From positions 1 through 32,296 of the forward strand of contig NW_026970655.1 in NCBI RefSeq assembly GCF_963678635.1: 32,296 bases of DNA, read 5' to 3'. Position 1 is the first letter of the stretch. The number at the start of each line of letters is the position of its first letter. A model generated the notes under the pieces. It worked only from the letters and a program-made list of their open reading frames with translations, was not told where the DNA came from and ran no database searches. Source of the DNA: Symsagittifera roscoffensis (Eukaryota; Xenacoelomorpha; Acoela; Convolutidae). The translations under genes were made by a program, and so were the position numbers. This document shows, in pieces, positions 1 through 10,690 of the stretch.

Positions 1-371
1 GAAGATGTCGAACAAGAGACGACATACGACTAGGAAGAAATTTACCAACTGATTTCATAATAGTACGACAAAAACGAGATCAAGATTTTGTATTAAGATA
101 CTACCAGCAGTAAACTTAAATTTTCATTTACTGACGTAATATTTGAAAAACTATTTTCAAATAAGCTTCTATGGCGCTAAACCTAATAATTGTACAAAAA
201 TGACCAATAAAAACAACACTTGTCGTTTTCCTTAAATCAGCTGTAAATTAAATAACATCTTGAAAAAACATTTATTAAACATAAAAATACAAAATGTAGT
301 TAGTATAAATCATAAACGTTAGTATATATAAATCATCTCATCCTCCCAGCTCCATCACCTGAAACATAACA
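1..371 (+). repeat. 5' LTR, 3'-terminal part (start outside window)
   Basis: Bases 1-371 align without gaps to 19,744-20,114, and identity continues four more bases (gcga) to 375. The LTR probably ends in ATAACA at 371, which gives a TGTT...AACA terminal pair with the proposed 3' LTR start. Only the final third or so of the LTR is present. If the 3' LTR starts at 19,086, about 658 bp lie before base 1. Confidence 0.9.
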
Positions 372-375
372 GCGA

Positions 376-1215
376 AATTCAAAAGCTAACAATCATCAAA
401 ACTAACACCTAATCTTAACGCTCTAATTTTGAACTATCAAGGCTTATCCTTACTTTCACTTAAAAAAATTTAAAATAACAAATCATCAAGGCTTCCCTTT
501 GATCTTTAAATTAAACTGTATCTGAGTTTTTAGATTTCTAAATATATAAATCTCTGATCATCAAGGCCTGTCCTTGGATCAAATAGAACAATTTTTTTCT
601 CCCCCTCCACATTTTATTAGTGTCTAAGGAACTCAAACGTCGATTCACTACACAACCCTTATCAAAAACCCAGAAATAACAAATTTTTTTCAAAAACTAA
701 CTATTTGAATTAAGCTAAACAGTGAAGAACTTCGGTTACTCATATTTTATCCCGCTCCTCTTAGATGACCCAGGCCAAAACACTTAAACTTAGTAAGTCA
801 TTAAAATAGTATCTAACGAAATACTTGCGTTCTAATTACACCTGAACCTTGTGAATCGATTTTACTATTCTCCAACCCTTGATCACAAATCACAACCCCT
901 AAGTAAGATTAGGTAGGTTCAAACCTTAGCTTAGAATTAGTCACGAGAAAGTACAAATTATTCTTCGGAATCGATATACGTTTTTCTCGTCCAACACAAA
1001 CATACGACCCAAGTTAAGCAAACCACGAGAAATTTGTAAGAACTTACAGTTTAAGGCATTAGAACCACTAACCCAGATTTTGCATCCATCATCCTAAACC
1101 TTATGTCAAGGAGACAATTTAGGAAACAAACAAACTATCATAATACACAATTGTTTATTTAAACGATGAAAATTATGACCTCGTAATCACACCACACAGA
1201 CAATCAGTAGTACAC
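376..1215 (+). other. Retroelement 5' leader (untranslated)
   Basis: This is 840 bp with no meaningful reading frame between the 5' LTR and the first long ORF. It is A/C-rich and G-poor like the rest of the element. Three copies of an ATCAAGGC motif sit at 435-579 (listed separately). A primer-binding site would be expected at its start, but the first 20 bases after the LTR (gcgaaattcaaaagc...) contain no TGG and match no tRNA 3' end that I recognise. Confidence 0.6.
435..579 (+). repeat. Three spaced ATCAAGGC...CCTT hairpin-like motifs in the leader
   Basis: The copies are at about 435-452 (atcaaggcttatcctta), 485-503 (atcaaggcttccctttgat) and 560-579 (atcaaggcctgtccttggat). Each pairs AAGG with a downstream CCTT across a short loop, and the second and third extend the pairing to ATCAAgG/cTTTGAT. 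Repeated short stem-loops in a retroelement leader could be packaging or dimerisation signals. That role is inference only. Confidence 0.55.
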
Positions 1216-3136
1216 ATGAGAACAAAAAGACAAATACTAAAACAGAAGATAATTAACAAACAAAAACAAAGTTTTAGGAAAAGATTTTTCAAAACAATGA
1301 AACGCAGTCTCAGAATCAGAAACAACCGCAATACACGAACTTCACAATTTAAAGACTCAAAAAACAAAAATAATCAAGTTGACGACCAACAATACTTCAC
1401 TGATTCAGAAACCACGACACCAGTATCAATAAAAGGTAAGCGAAAAATAAAAACTTGCCTCACAAACAAACCAATACGTTTGTACAATTGGAATCAACCA
1501 ATAAGACACATTGAAAATTACCCATTAACAGTAAAACAACACAAAAATGATTCGAAATGAAGATAACCCAGAAAATTATGTACTTCCTTTTTAATAACAC
1601 CATTAACTAAACCTCGCGGACAGATAGATTTTTGTAAAAAAGTTAATTTCAAAAGAGAAAGCCGGTGCAAAAAAGAATTTCCCGATGTAAAAGTCAAAAG
1701 ACAACTTCTTGATCACTATATCAAAGGTATATGTAGTCTCACATCACACTTTGGAATCTACACAATTGAAATCAGATCACCAAATGCATTTCATGACAGA
1801 TATCTTATTCAAACTGACCTTGTCGACATTGAATTTTCAAATGTTTTTACACAATATATCAAAAACATACAATACCAAAACTCATAAAGGGCAAACTCGA
1901 TATTTACAAACGATGTATTCTCATTTATCTATAGATGTTTATCTATATTAGAATTGGATGAACTTCAAGGCCGTTCATCTACTCAAACATCTCGACATAC
2001 AATTGTACGACAGGAAAAACATATTTTTTTCAAAATTTGTACATGCAATTCGAGAAAATCTAACAAATGATCGAATAACACAAAATGATAAACACGATTC
2101 ACAAAAAATCTTAGCAGGGTTCATAATCAATTTTTTCAGTCACAAAATTGAGCTTATTGAACAAGCAAGAAAAAATTTTCGACCACAAATTAGAGATGAC
2201 GAAACTGTACTAGCAGAACAATCAGACTATGTATGAGACCCTGAATGGTTTTATGAATAAATTATCAATATACCAACAGATATATCAAGTCAGGCAATTA
2301 GCACTATTTCTATTGATAAAGATTATGTTAGAGTATAAGCACTTACAGTTGACGCAACACCTTTAAACTATAATTCAATTTTTACTGAAAGAACAGGAAA
2401 TGATAGTTTAAATTCTTTATCTATAAGTAATGATAATTCAAACGGAACAAGAAATATTACACAACAAGATATACAAACCCAATCACGTTTTGTAAACAAA
2501 GAATTTGTTGAAACAATAACAACAACAAAAGCACAACGAAACTTTTCAACTATTCAACCAAAGTTAAAACTCCAAAATTAAAAAATCCAAGGTTACAAGA
2601 AACAATCATACAATCCACAGAAGAACCCTCTGTTGCACAAAAATGTTCACAAATGGATTACCAAACGTTTCGATCAGAAACAAAACCATCAAATAAACAA
2701 CACAGAAGTAATTTTGCAGAACACAATTACAACTATGTATACGGAACAAAACCGTCAAAAACTTAAGCAATTACTCAAACATTTGCACAAAGTCAGAATG
2801 AACCACAACCGATTTTAAACTTGGTAATTTTTTATGATCAAACACAATCGTCACAAGAACAAAATGGAAACTACCAAATTTTTCAACAACGTAAAAATAA
2901 AACAAATAAATACCATAGTAAAAATCAACCTCATCATTATCCACAAAATTATTCTCCATCAGATGATGAAAAATACTATAAGCAAAATCATCAACGATTT
3001 TCCTCAAACCAAAGACCTTGTTCTCACAGGATTGATCAACCAGATATTTTTGATCCATACACACGAACTGAACAAGAAGGACAACCTAAATATAAGCCAA
3101 CATCTTACAACAATAATTTTCAACAATAAAATATAG
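1216..3136 (+). pseudogene. Decayed reading frames upstream of gag capsid (putative gag N-terminal/matrix region)
   Basis: The open stretches are 1216-1560 (114 aa, very Lys/Arg/Asn-rich with a basic N-terminus), about 1740-1890, 1958-2236 (92 aa) and 2821-3129 (Gln/Asn/His-rich), in different frames. They are separated by stops such as TGA at 1558 and TAA at 3127. None matches a domain I recognise. The position directly 5' of the capsid suggests the N-terminal part of Gag or a separate leader ORF. The first ORF's composition (RKR, KKR clusters) would fit nucleic-acid binding. The low-complexity segment at 2.8-3.1 kb is Q/N-rich in two frames because of base composition, so it is weak evidence for coding. 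Confidence 0.45.
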
Positions 3137-3241
3137 TCACCAGCCATTCATACCAATCCACTCAGATGCACAATGAAATTCCACTGCCATAATTTTCCAC
3201 AACACGAAAAAACAAAAAGATAACTAAGAAACTTTTCTCAA

Positions 3242-4440
3242 ATGCTACATGCCGCTGAATCACAACAATTGACTATGAATACATATCTGATGGGTGGATC
3301 ATCGATAACATCAAATAAGCCACTAATGGTGTTCACATGCACAGAACCTGAATACTCTGTAGAAGAATATCTAAATGCAGTCACAGCGAATTTAATTTTA
3401 AATATAGGTTTTGAACCAGTAAACACGCCACTTCATCAAAATTGGATACATGGACACACAGCTCTAATCCAAATTACACTTGACGGCGCAGCCCAAAAAT
3501 GGTTTTCAGTTTTGCGTATAAAAATTAAATCAGATTCGAAAAGATTCACACAAGAATTCTCCAAAATGTTTGATTCAGAAAGAAACAAACAACATTAAAG
3601 CGTTTTATGCAATTAAAATCGTAGACTACCAAATGAAACAAAAAAACAACTTGCAATAAGAAAAAAAAAACACTAGTCCAAAAAGCATACTCACTTAATA
3701 CTCATGATTAAGAAAGAACAAAGATGACAGAAATTCTAATGATGACTCTAACACCTCAATTGCGAAAAAAAACAATAAAAAAGAGAGCATCTTATCCTTC
3801 TTCAATCCGAGAACCAGATTTAGACTTTAGGAAACTAGTAGATAAACTAGAACAAGCAGAATTCACTATGAAACTAGAAGAAACAGAAAACCTGAAATTG
3901 CAATATGTAAACAGCATCCAAACCAATACTTCACACATAAATCATATCAACGATTCTGATACAGCTTTGTCCGAAAAAATCACCAAACTTTTGAACATCT
4001 AGGAGAAAAACCCAAATTTTAAAGGCAACGCATCATTAAAAAAATGGAGTAATTATTGTCGACGATACGGACACAGTATCGCTCAATGCAGACCAAAACA
4101 ACAAGATGACCAAAAAACCACAAAAAAATAGAGGACCCAATAAATCATTTCATCATTACTTAAAAAAGATCAAGTTTTACCCAACAAAAACATTCATAAT
4201 AGTAATAGTTCAGGAAAACTACTTCCAAATAAATCCAATCACTCTAGACAACAGCCACTCTATAATACAATTTATAGAGGACAATCACCATACCAAAGAA
4301 GTTCACAAAACTTCTCAGAAAACACATATAGTCGATCACATATTCGAAATAATCAATATCAAAATAACTATCCAGATCAAATTCAAAGCAACCCAAATTT
4401 TCGTTTAATGCCAGATCCCATTCAAATTCTAGAAAAATAA
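3242..4440 (+). pseudogene. gag: gag: capsid and nucleocapsid remnant
   Basis: Gag forms the virus-like particle and binds element RNA. The first segment, 3242-3598 (118 codons from ATG to TAA), has the retrotransposon-gag signature: a Trp-containing helix (QNWIHGHTAL), then DGAAQKWF and a following FTQEFSKMF. The 3724-4002 segment continues the capsid C-terminal part in another frame (MTLTPQLRK, then an acidic helical FRKLVDKLEQ). A zinc knuckle follows at 4048-4089, reading SNYCRRYGHSIAQC. It matches CX2CX4HX4C except that the first Cys is Ser. An Asn/Ser/Gln/Arg-rich tail runs on to about 4,430. Stops and frameshifts lie between 3,596 and 3,724 and after 4,000. The family is clear and the gene is clearly broken. 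Confidence 0.82.
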
Positions 4441-4599
4441 ATTAGTCAAATAATCGATCTAGAAACTCTTCATACAATTGATATAGAAATTATTCCAACG
4501 ATAGGAATAGAAACTATTCAAACAATTGAAACCCTAGATATCAAAATAAATCGATCACACGATTATTCTAACAACAGATCAAAATTTTATTATTATCAA

Positions 4600-5090
4600 A
4601 ATAGATACGCAATAATTCACTGAACAGAAGTTCAAGCTATAACAACAGACAAAGAAACTACTCCCAATCACCACATAGGAATAACACACGTTATCAAAAC
4701 TCACAGCTAAATTTTAGGAGTAGTACACCTAATTATCAAAGACAAATAAATCAAGTGCAATCAACTGAAGAAACTCAACCAGACTCCCCAGGTATTGACA
4801 ATAACGGACGCACAGAATTGCAACTAAACCACGTCAATTGCGAATCCACAGATAGCGAATGTGATACAGAGAACACAATTTCAATTAACATGATAAACGT
4901 TGAAAATGGCTATGAGCCTATTTTATACGAACAACCGATATATTCCCACATATATCAAAACCATGATCAATTTCTTTTGAATTATTATCGGAGACCACCT
5001 ATATCCAATGATACAACAAAGGAAAAAAATACAAAAAATAGTAGAAGAAAAAACAGAAGAAAAACCCACAAAATGCTTAAACGCAAATAA
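4600..5090 (+). pseudogene. Gag-pol linker region (unassigned)
   Basis: The open segment at 4755-5090 (111 codons) starts with an acidic Glu/Asp/Asn-rich part and ends with a basic RRKNRRK stretch. Just upstream, 4,600-4,750 reads as Arg/Ser/Asn-rich sequence in the same style as the nucleocapsid tail. It sits between the zinc knuckle and the protease, where Gag C-terminal or pol N-terminal linkers lie. No domain is recognised. Confidence 0.45.
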
Positions 5091-5107
5091 CATTTATCCA
5101 AACATAC

Positions 5108-5640
5108 ATGAGGAACTACAATTACAATAAGAAAAATATGATACAGACAATCCCATTTCTTTTAGAAAGTCCAAAATCCAAACAATTGCAAACACCAGAC
5201 CTTGAAATATATTTCTTAATAGATTCTGGAGCGGAATCAATTATTAAAAACATTCCCACTTGGAATGAAATCAAAATTCTACACTCAAAATTAATACCCT
5301 TCAAAACAACAAGTAGAATAGCAACCGCACAAGGGTCAACCTAAACAAACTTTGGAAAAATCCAACTCTACCTTGTTCCCACTTGAACAATGGAACAAAA
5401 CAAACTCATGAGCAAACCATTTAAACAAACCTTCCATATCACTGATATAAAATACAATATCACTTGAATACCAATTATTACTAAATATATACCAACAATA
5501 AATATCTTAAATAGTAAAATTCATATAAAAGACAATTACAAAAGAATGAAAAACACAGCTTCGACATTTTTTCAGAGAATAATCGAACAACCACCATTTT
5601 TCTCTAACTATTACCCCATATACAATCAGGAAAGAAAACA
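5108..5640 (+). pseudogene. pol: pol: aspartic protease remnant
   Basis: The retroelement protease is a dimeric aspartyl enzyme that cuts the Gag-Pol polyprotein. The 5108-5344 segment contains FLIDSGAES, with the catalytic Asp codon at 5,222-5,224 in a D-S/T-G-A context and the usual hydrophobic residues before it. The downstream strand typical of the family (an ILG-like motif) may persist near 5,490-5,520 as PTINILNSK, after stops at 5,342 and beyond. The length before the first stop (78 codons) is less than a full protease of about 100 residues. Identification rests on the DSGA motif and on its place between gag and RT. Confidence 0.72.
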
Positions 5641-5689
5641 ACTGAAACCACTATGAGGAAATATGTTTAACTATTCAATCAAACAAGTT

Positions 5690-6635
5690 CACTAAAATGA
5701 TAAAGAACAAAACAAACAACATCTCTTTGTCTGACCTTGAATTTAGACCAATTCACAAATTTTTTCGAGGAACAATTTTATCTATCAAATACATGGAAGA
5801 CTCAAACTCTGATATGATTTCTCTACACAATATAACAATTCTCTTCATAAAGTAACCTTACCTCTAGGACTCTTAGGTTATTGTTAAACTAATTCAACAA
5901 TTTCTCCCACAAAAGAAATAGCGTATAGAGTAAATAAATTTTTAAAACTATTAGTTGTATGTCAATCAATTTTTCTTGACAAAGAATTGTCAATTAAATA
6001 TATAATATTCTAAGTAATGAGAAAAGAAATACAGATTATTTTACAAAGACACCTTATTTTAAGCCAACATTTCAAGTATCAAAATATACGGAAGAACTAC
6101 AAATTCTTCTAACAATCTTTAATTTCCAACCCTCTCAAATAACACAAAAAGAATTCGAACAATTAACTGACCTATACCCAAAAGTTTACGCAATATCAAT
6201 TTTTGATGCTGGAGACCAATTCACCATTACATTTACCCCTAAAACCTAACGCATTTTTAAAAAAAACAACGAGCAACTAAACTAATACTCATTAAAAATC
6301 AATCACATACTTAGACGATGTTTTTATGCAATCACAAACAAAAAACGAAAGTTATACTGTCTTAGAAAATTACTACAAGAAAACATGAAAGCAGCCCCAG
6401 ATAAATCACACTTTTGCCAAACACGGGTAAAATTCTTTGAACATATTATAGAAAGCAACCCTATAACTCCTTTAAAATCTCGCATAGATGCAATCCAAAA
6501 ACTACAACCACGCTGAAAAAAGAAAAAAATACAAGAATTTCTTGGGAAGTTAAACTTCTTAAAGAAATACGTATACATATTGCAGCTATATTTAAGACCA
6601 TTTTACAACATCCTTAGACAGCAAAACAAATTCGA
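5690..6635 (+). pseudogene. pol: pol: reverse transcriptase remnant
   Basis: RT copies element RNA into DNA. The catalytic YLDD box is intact at 6,308-6,319, followed by VFMQSQTKNES in frame until TGA at 6,386. The reading then moves to the frame of 6,385, where the palm/thumb signature AAPDKSHFCQ, then KFFEHII, is clear. A TGA at 6,514 follows, and thumb/connection sequence (IQEFLGKLNFLKKY, RPFYNIL) runs to about 6,620. The fingers part (5.7-6.3 kb) is badly eroded. It holds the open stretch 5,698-5,850 and scattered fragments only. The gene is inactive. Confidence 0.85.
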
Positions 6636-7140
6636 ATGGACAACAGAACATCAAAACCGATTCGAAGAGATAAAAATTCTTCTCACGAACAATTAGCAAA
6701 CACTACTCCAGATCTCAATCAACCATTTTTTGCCATGTGCGACGCCTCCAATTTTGGCATCGACGCAGCATTATTACAGTCTCATAATGAAACAAATAAA
6801 AAGAAGCTCATTTCAGCAAACTCTAGTTTATTCACACAAGCTGAAATTAGACTCTCTACACTTATGCACATCTATAATAAATACACTTACAAAATATAAA
6901 TTTTGAATACTTAGATCTAAACATCCAAAAGTTTTCTTTTACAGATCATAAACCAATAAATTTTCTCTTTACACAAAAATAAACCCAAACCATAAAGTTT
7001 ACAGGTTTCAACTAATTTTTATGAAATTCCCAAAGTTACATATAATTTGGACAGCAGGAAAAAACCTCGCACTACACGACACTCTCAGTAGAAAGACACC
7101 ACTTGGTTTAGTAACACAAAAATCACCAACATGACTATGC
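6636..7140 (+). pseudogene. pol: pol: RNase H remnant
   Basis: RNase H degrades the RNA strand of the RNA-DNA hybrid. The 6636-6899 segment has FFAMCDASNFGIDAALLQ, with the first catalytic Asp codon at 6,741-6,743 and the DASnfGigAaL box typical of Ty3/gypsy RNase H. In that box an Asp replaces the usual Gly after Ile. FTQAEIRLSTL, the helix with the catalytic Glu, follows. After a stop at about 6,897, DHKPINFLFTQK and KFPKLHIIWTAGKNLALHDTLSR are readable to about 7,095. The family is certain and the reading frame is broken at least twice. Confidence 0.85.
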
Positions 7141-7369
7141 AAATACGCAGTAAAAACTGATGTAGACTAATCACAAAAAAATAATCTACCACGTTTTCCA
7201 CTAGATCTAGATTGCCAAAACAACCATTACGAAGTAGATTTACTAGGAACATCTACATTCAAATGGATACCATACTCTTTACGGATAAAAAACAACACAC
7301 AGAAAAACCAATCAAACAAAAATTATACAAAAAGATATATTCCTTTTAAAAGAAAAGGAAAATATCACT

Positions 7370-9160
7370 GATAATGTAAATTTATCAGGCCCACTAAATA
7401 CTGATACAAAACGTACAGTTAACTATGTTTTTAAACTCCATGACCCACTAGATATAATGCCTCCATCAAAATTGGAAATCGAAAACATTTTTCTACCAAG
7501 AACAGAAAAAATAACACTCGAACTATTACAAAAACATCAAAACCTTGATCCAGTCATTCGACAGTTAAAATCTTGGCACAAACAGAAAACCAAGCAACTG
7601 AAAGCCGATACAGCCATAATAGGAAACAAAACCCTTCTTAGATACTTCAGAAAACATAACAACACCTCTATCAATAAAAACACAGATATCCTAGAAAACC
7701 AATCACCTGATATCAAAGTACCCTGCTTACCGTTAAGTATGATGCTTATAGCTTTTCATACCTCTCACTCTTTACGCACTAAAAGACAATCAGAAGCAGA
7801 AAAAAAACAAGCTCAAATTTTACACATTTTTTTTAATTTTCCAAATGCACCAGTTTGGATAAAAGTATTACGCAATGATTGCATGACATGTCGATTAAAC
7901 AAACCACACCCAAATCAAAAACAAATTGCAGAAAAACAAGAATTTGAAGAAACAAAACTTATATTGCAATCACATAATCTCTTTCGATACAAAAGGACCA
8001 ATATCATCATCCTCAGAAGGAAACTCATATACAATGGTAATAGTAGATGCATTCACACACTACGCAGCACTTTATCCAGTACCTCACTATAATGCTTTTT
8101 ATGCATATACAACCTTTTATGAACACTGGGTAGCGGAATTCGGTTACGAAACCCCTGTTACAGACAAGGGCACTGAATTTATAAACAACGAACTCATTAC
8201 ACTATGCCACTTATATAAAATTAAACACGAACCAAGTACAATTCATGCACCTTGGACTAATGGTTTAGTCGAAGGCATGAACCGTTCACTACAAAATATC
8301 TTAGATGTATCATTAACGAAAATTACACACGATATACTAAATAGTCAACAGATGTAAAATTATTCCCACTATCTTGTAATTCACATATCACAACAAACCT
8401 AGGATTGTCTCCCTATCAAATGGTTTTCCACCAAAAACCACGGAAACCAACAAGGTTCACAGCAAGTTTTTCAAAAAGTATCCAAGGTTATTGCAAACTC
8501 ACTAAAGAATCAATATATTACTATCTACCACTACATACCCACGATGAAGATCATATTCAGCATTCACAAAATTTAAAATAGCTTCCGGTACACAAATTGT
8601 TACAAAGACAAATTATTAATTCCCAAGTAAACTCCCGATTTACCCCAGCTACAATTTTAAAAACTGGAACATATGTTCTAATTCCAAACTTTACAACACA
8701 AAAAGGAATATCTAAAAAACTACAACCGCTCCGAAAAGGACCGTATCAAATAATTGATAGACCCACAATGTAACATACAAACACACAGACTTGAACAAAA
8801 AAGAAATCATTCAACATCGCAACAATCTTTTACCTTACTATCCAAAAGAGTACGCACTTCGAAAACTTACTCAATTATACCCTTTTACATGACTTAAAGT
8901 TTTTCAAAATAGTGCACCCCATCCAAAATCAATTTGATAAAAAGGACAAAGATTTTCCCAATTAAATATCAAAAATTGTAGACAACAAGAAGATACCTCA
9001 AACAGAAAAAAAAATTGAAAACTTGACGAAAAAATTATAACACAAGATCAAAAAGAAAAATCTCCACATAGGCAATCATCGCGACTTCGTAATCAGCCAC
9101 GCAAAAATTACAAAACAATCAATTCACAATCTAAAATTTTGAAGAAAGTTGAACTTTAAA
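7370..9160 (+). pseudogene. pol: pol: integrase remnant with GPY module
   Basis: Integrase joins the cDNA to host DNA. The 7457-8092 segment (211 codons) has the N-terminal zinc domain: a His pair around HTSH, then CMTC at 7,880-7,891 followed by NKPHPNQ. The catalytic core continues in another frame, overlapping at 7926-8357. D is at 7,986 (FDTKGPI), D at 8,163 (TDKGTEFINN) and E at 8,271 (LVEGMNRS), exactly D-35-E. Stops follow at 8,355 and beyond. The C-terminal GPY/F-type module is readable at about 8,655-8,760 (LQPLRKGPYQIID, GPY codons 8,738-8,746). A basic tail follows to about 9,160. All catalytic residues survive, but several frameshifts and stops prevent a full product. Confidence 0.9.
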
Positions 9161-10690
9161 AACCACTTCTCAAAATTCATGCTGAAAAGCACTTGAACAA
9201 ACTAGTTCAATTTCAGCCAATTAGAATCTTTTCCAATTCATCACCTCATTTTTAACACGACTTCATTAGCCGACAAACAACCACCCTCAAGCTAATCTCT
9301 AACTATAACTAAAAGACCTCCATGTCAAAAATAAGCAAACCACTAAACATTGACAGCTTAAACAAACAAAGTTTCAAAATTACAACCCTCCCCTATCAAG
9401 CAGTACAAAGATCAACAATATTGTACCAAATTAGACCTCAAAAACCCCTCACGCAAAAATATTATTTTAGCCTAAAGAACAAAATGGACATGATCATTTA
9501 GCCTAAAGTACGAAAATCTCTCAGATACCCCCGATCATCCAATTAAAAACAACAATACCAAGAAGACACTTAGGAGCCCTCCAAATTTTTCCTTTTCAAA
9601 AATTGCCGAAATCCAAACCACTCCAATTTGCCGAAATTTTCAAAAAATCAATAAATATTCCGACCACACTTAAATTTAGCCTCAAAAAATAAAAAATGTT
9701 TCGACGAAGAAGTTACTTCTTCAAATGCTTTTTTCTCAAACAGTTCACAAATTTCATAACTTGTTTTCAAATCTTTCATAATTTTCATTTCCGACATTTT
9801 AGAAATATTCTTCCTCACCCTGATAAGTTTTTTGCAACTTTTTCATCATTTTTCCTTCCCTAGCCCAAACCATCATAATTTTCTTCAAAATTCTTGACCA
9901 CCTCTTTAGGCACGATATTTCAAATAACTATTTAAATGCTCCAACATCTATTCTGTAGAACAGAAGTTTTTCTTCTCTTTAGAATTTTTCTCACAATTTT
10001 GACATCCCTGATAATGACAGTATGCATGTATAAAGAAGGCTATCGTAACCTTCGCATTAGCAACTATATAATTAATCCTTTTTATTGAAGAAAATTACAG
10101 TAAACACAAAATTTCTTCTTTAATAATTTTCAAAAAAAACTTCCAAAATTGCTAATCAACAACCCCCACATCAGTCTCCACAAACAACGTCCCAGGAGCC
10201 TCCAACAACACCAACAAAGACTCAAAAAGTAACCCTCAATCATCAACACGCATCTCTTTTCAATAAAAGACAATCCATATACATTTGAAGAAAGACAAGC
10301 ACGATTGTCCGAATCACTAGAACCAGTGATTCGCCAAGCACCTCTAAGCGAACCACATTAAAAACCAGTCTATAATTTATAACCTCCTACAACAAGATTT
10401 TAATAGAGCAAGACACCGAAATCAAAATCAAAACACGCTCGAAATAAACAGACAAACTATTCATCCCAGACTAAAAAGAAATTTGCAAACCCCAGAGTTC
10501 AATTCAGCATACCTCATTCACCTACAACAAATCTTGTAAATCCTTTCTAGCAGTATAATTCAAAGTACCCCACAGACTCCAGTAGAACAAAACACATCGA
10601 ACATACCCTCAGATTATTTCAATTTAACCCACCCCTGAAAAAATCAGAGAAAACAATTTTAACCCCCAACCACTACAGAACATCTCCCAT
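9161..10690 (+). other. Pol-env spacer, no gene seen
   Basis: This is about 1.5 kb of AT-rich sequence without a supported reading frame. It holds a bulged hairpin at 9,181-9,217, four degenerate copies of an ATTTAGCCTAAAG-like motif (about 9,428, 9,466, 9,496 and 9,674) and a paired TTGCCGAAAT at about 9,603 and 9,627. A TATAAAG at 10,029-10,035 could be an internal promoter, but in such AT-rich DNA it has little weight. In env-bearing retroelements env is usually made from a spliced RNA, so an acceptor may lie near 10.1-10.7 kb. I could not single one out. Confidence 0.45.
9181..9217 (+). other. Bulged stem-loop after integrase
   Basis: GCTGAAA (9,181-9,187) pairs with TTTCAGC (9,211-9,217). 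TTGAAC (9,193-9,198) pairs with GTTCAA (9,205-9,210). A 5-nt bulge lies on one side and the loop is 6 nt. It sits just after the pol coding region. Its role is unknown. Confidence 0.5.

Noticed and set aside
10029-10035. TATAAAG as an internal env promoter
   Set aside because: Such strings are frequent in DNA this AT-rich, and nothing else at the site supports a promoter.
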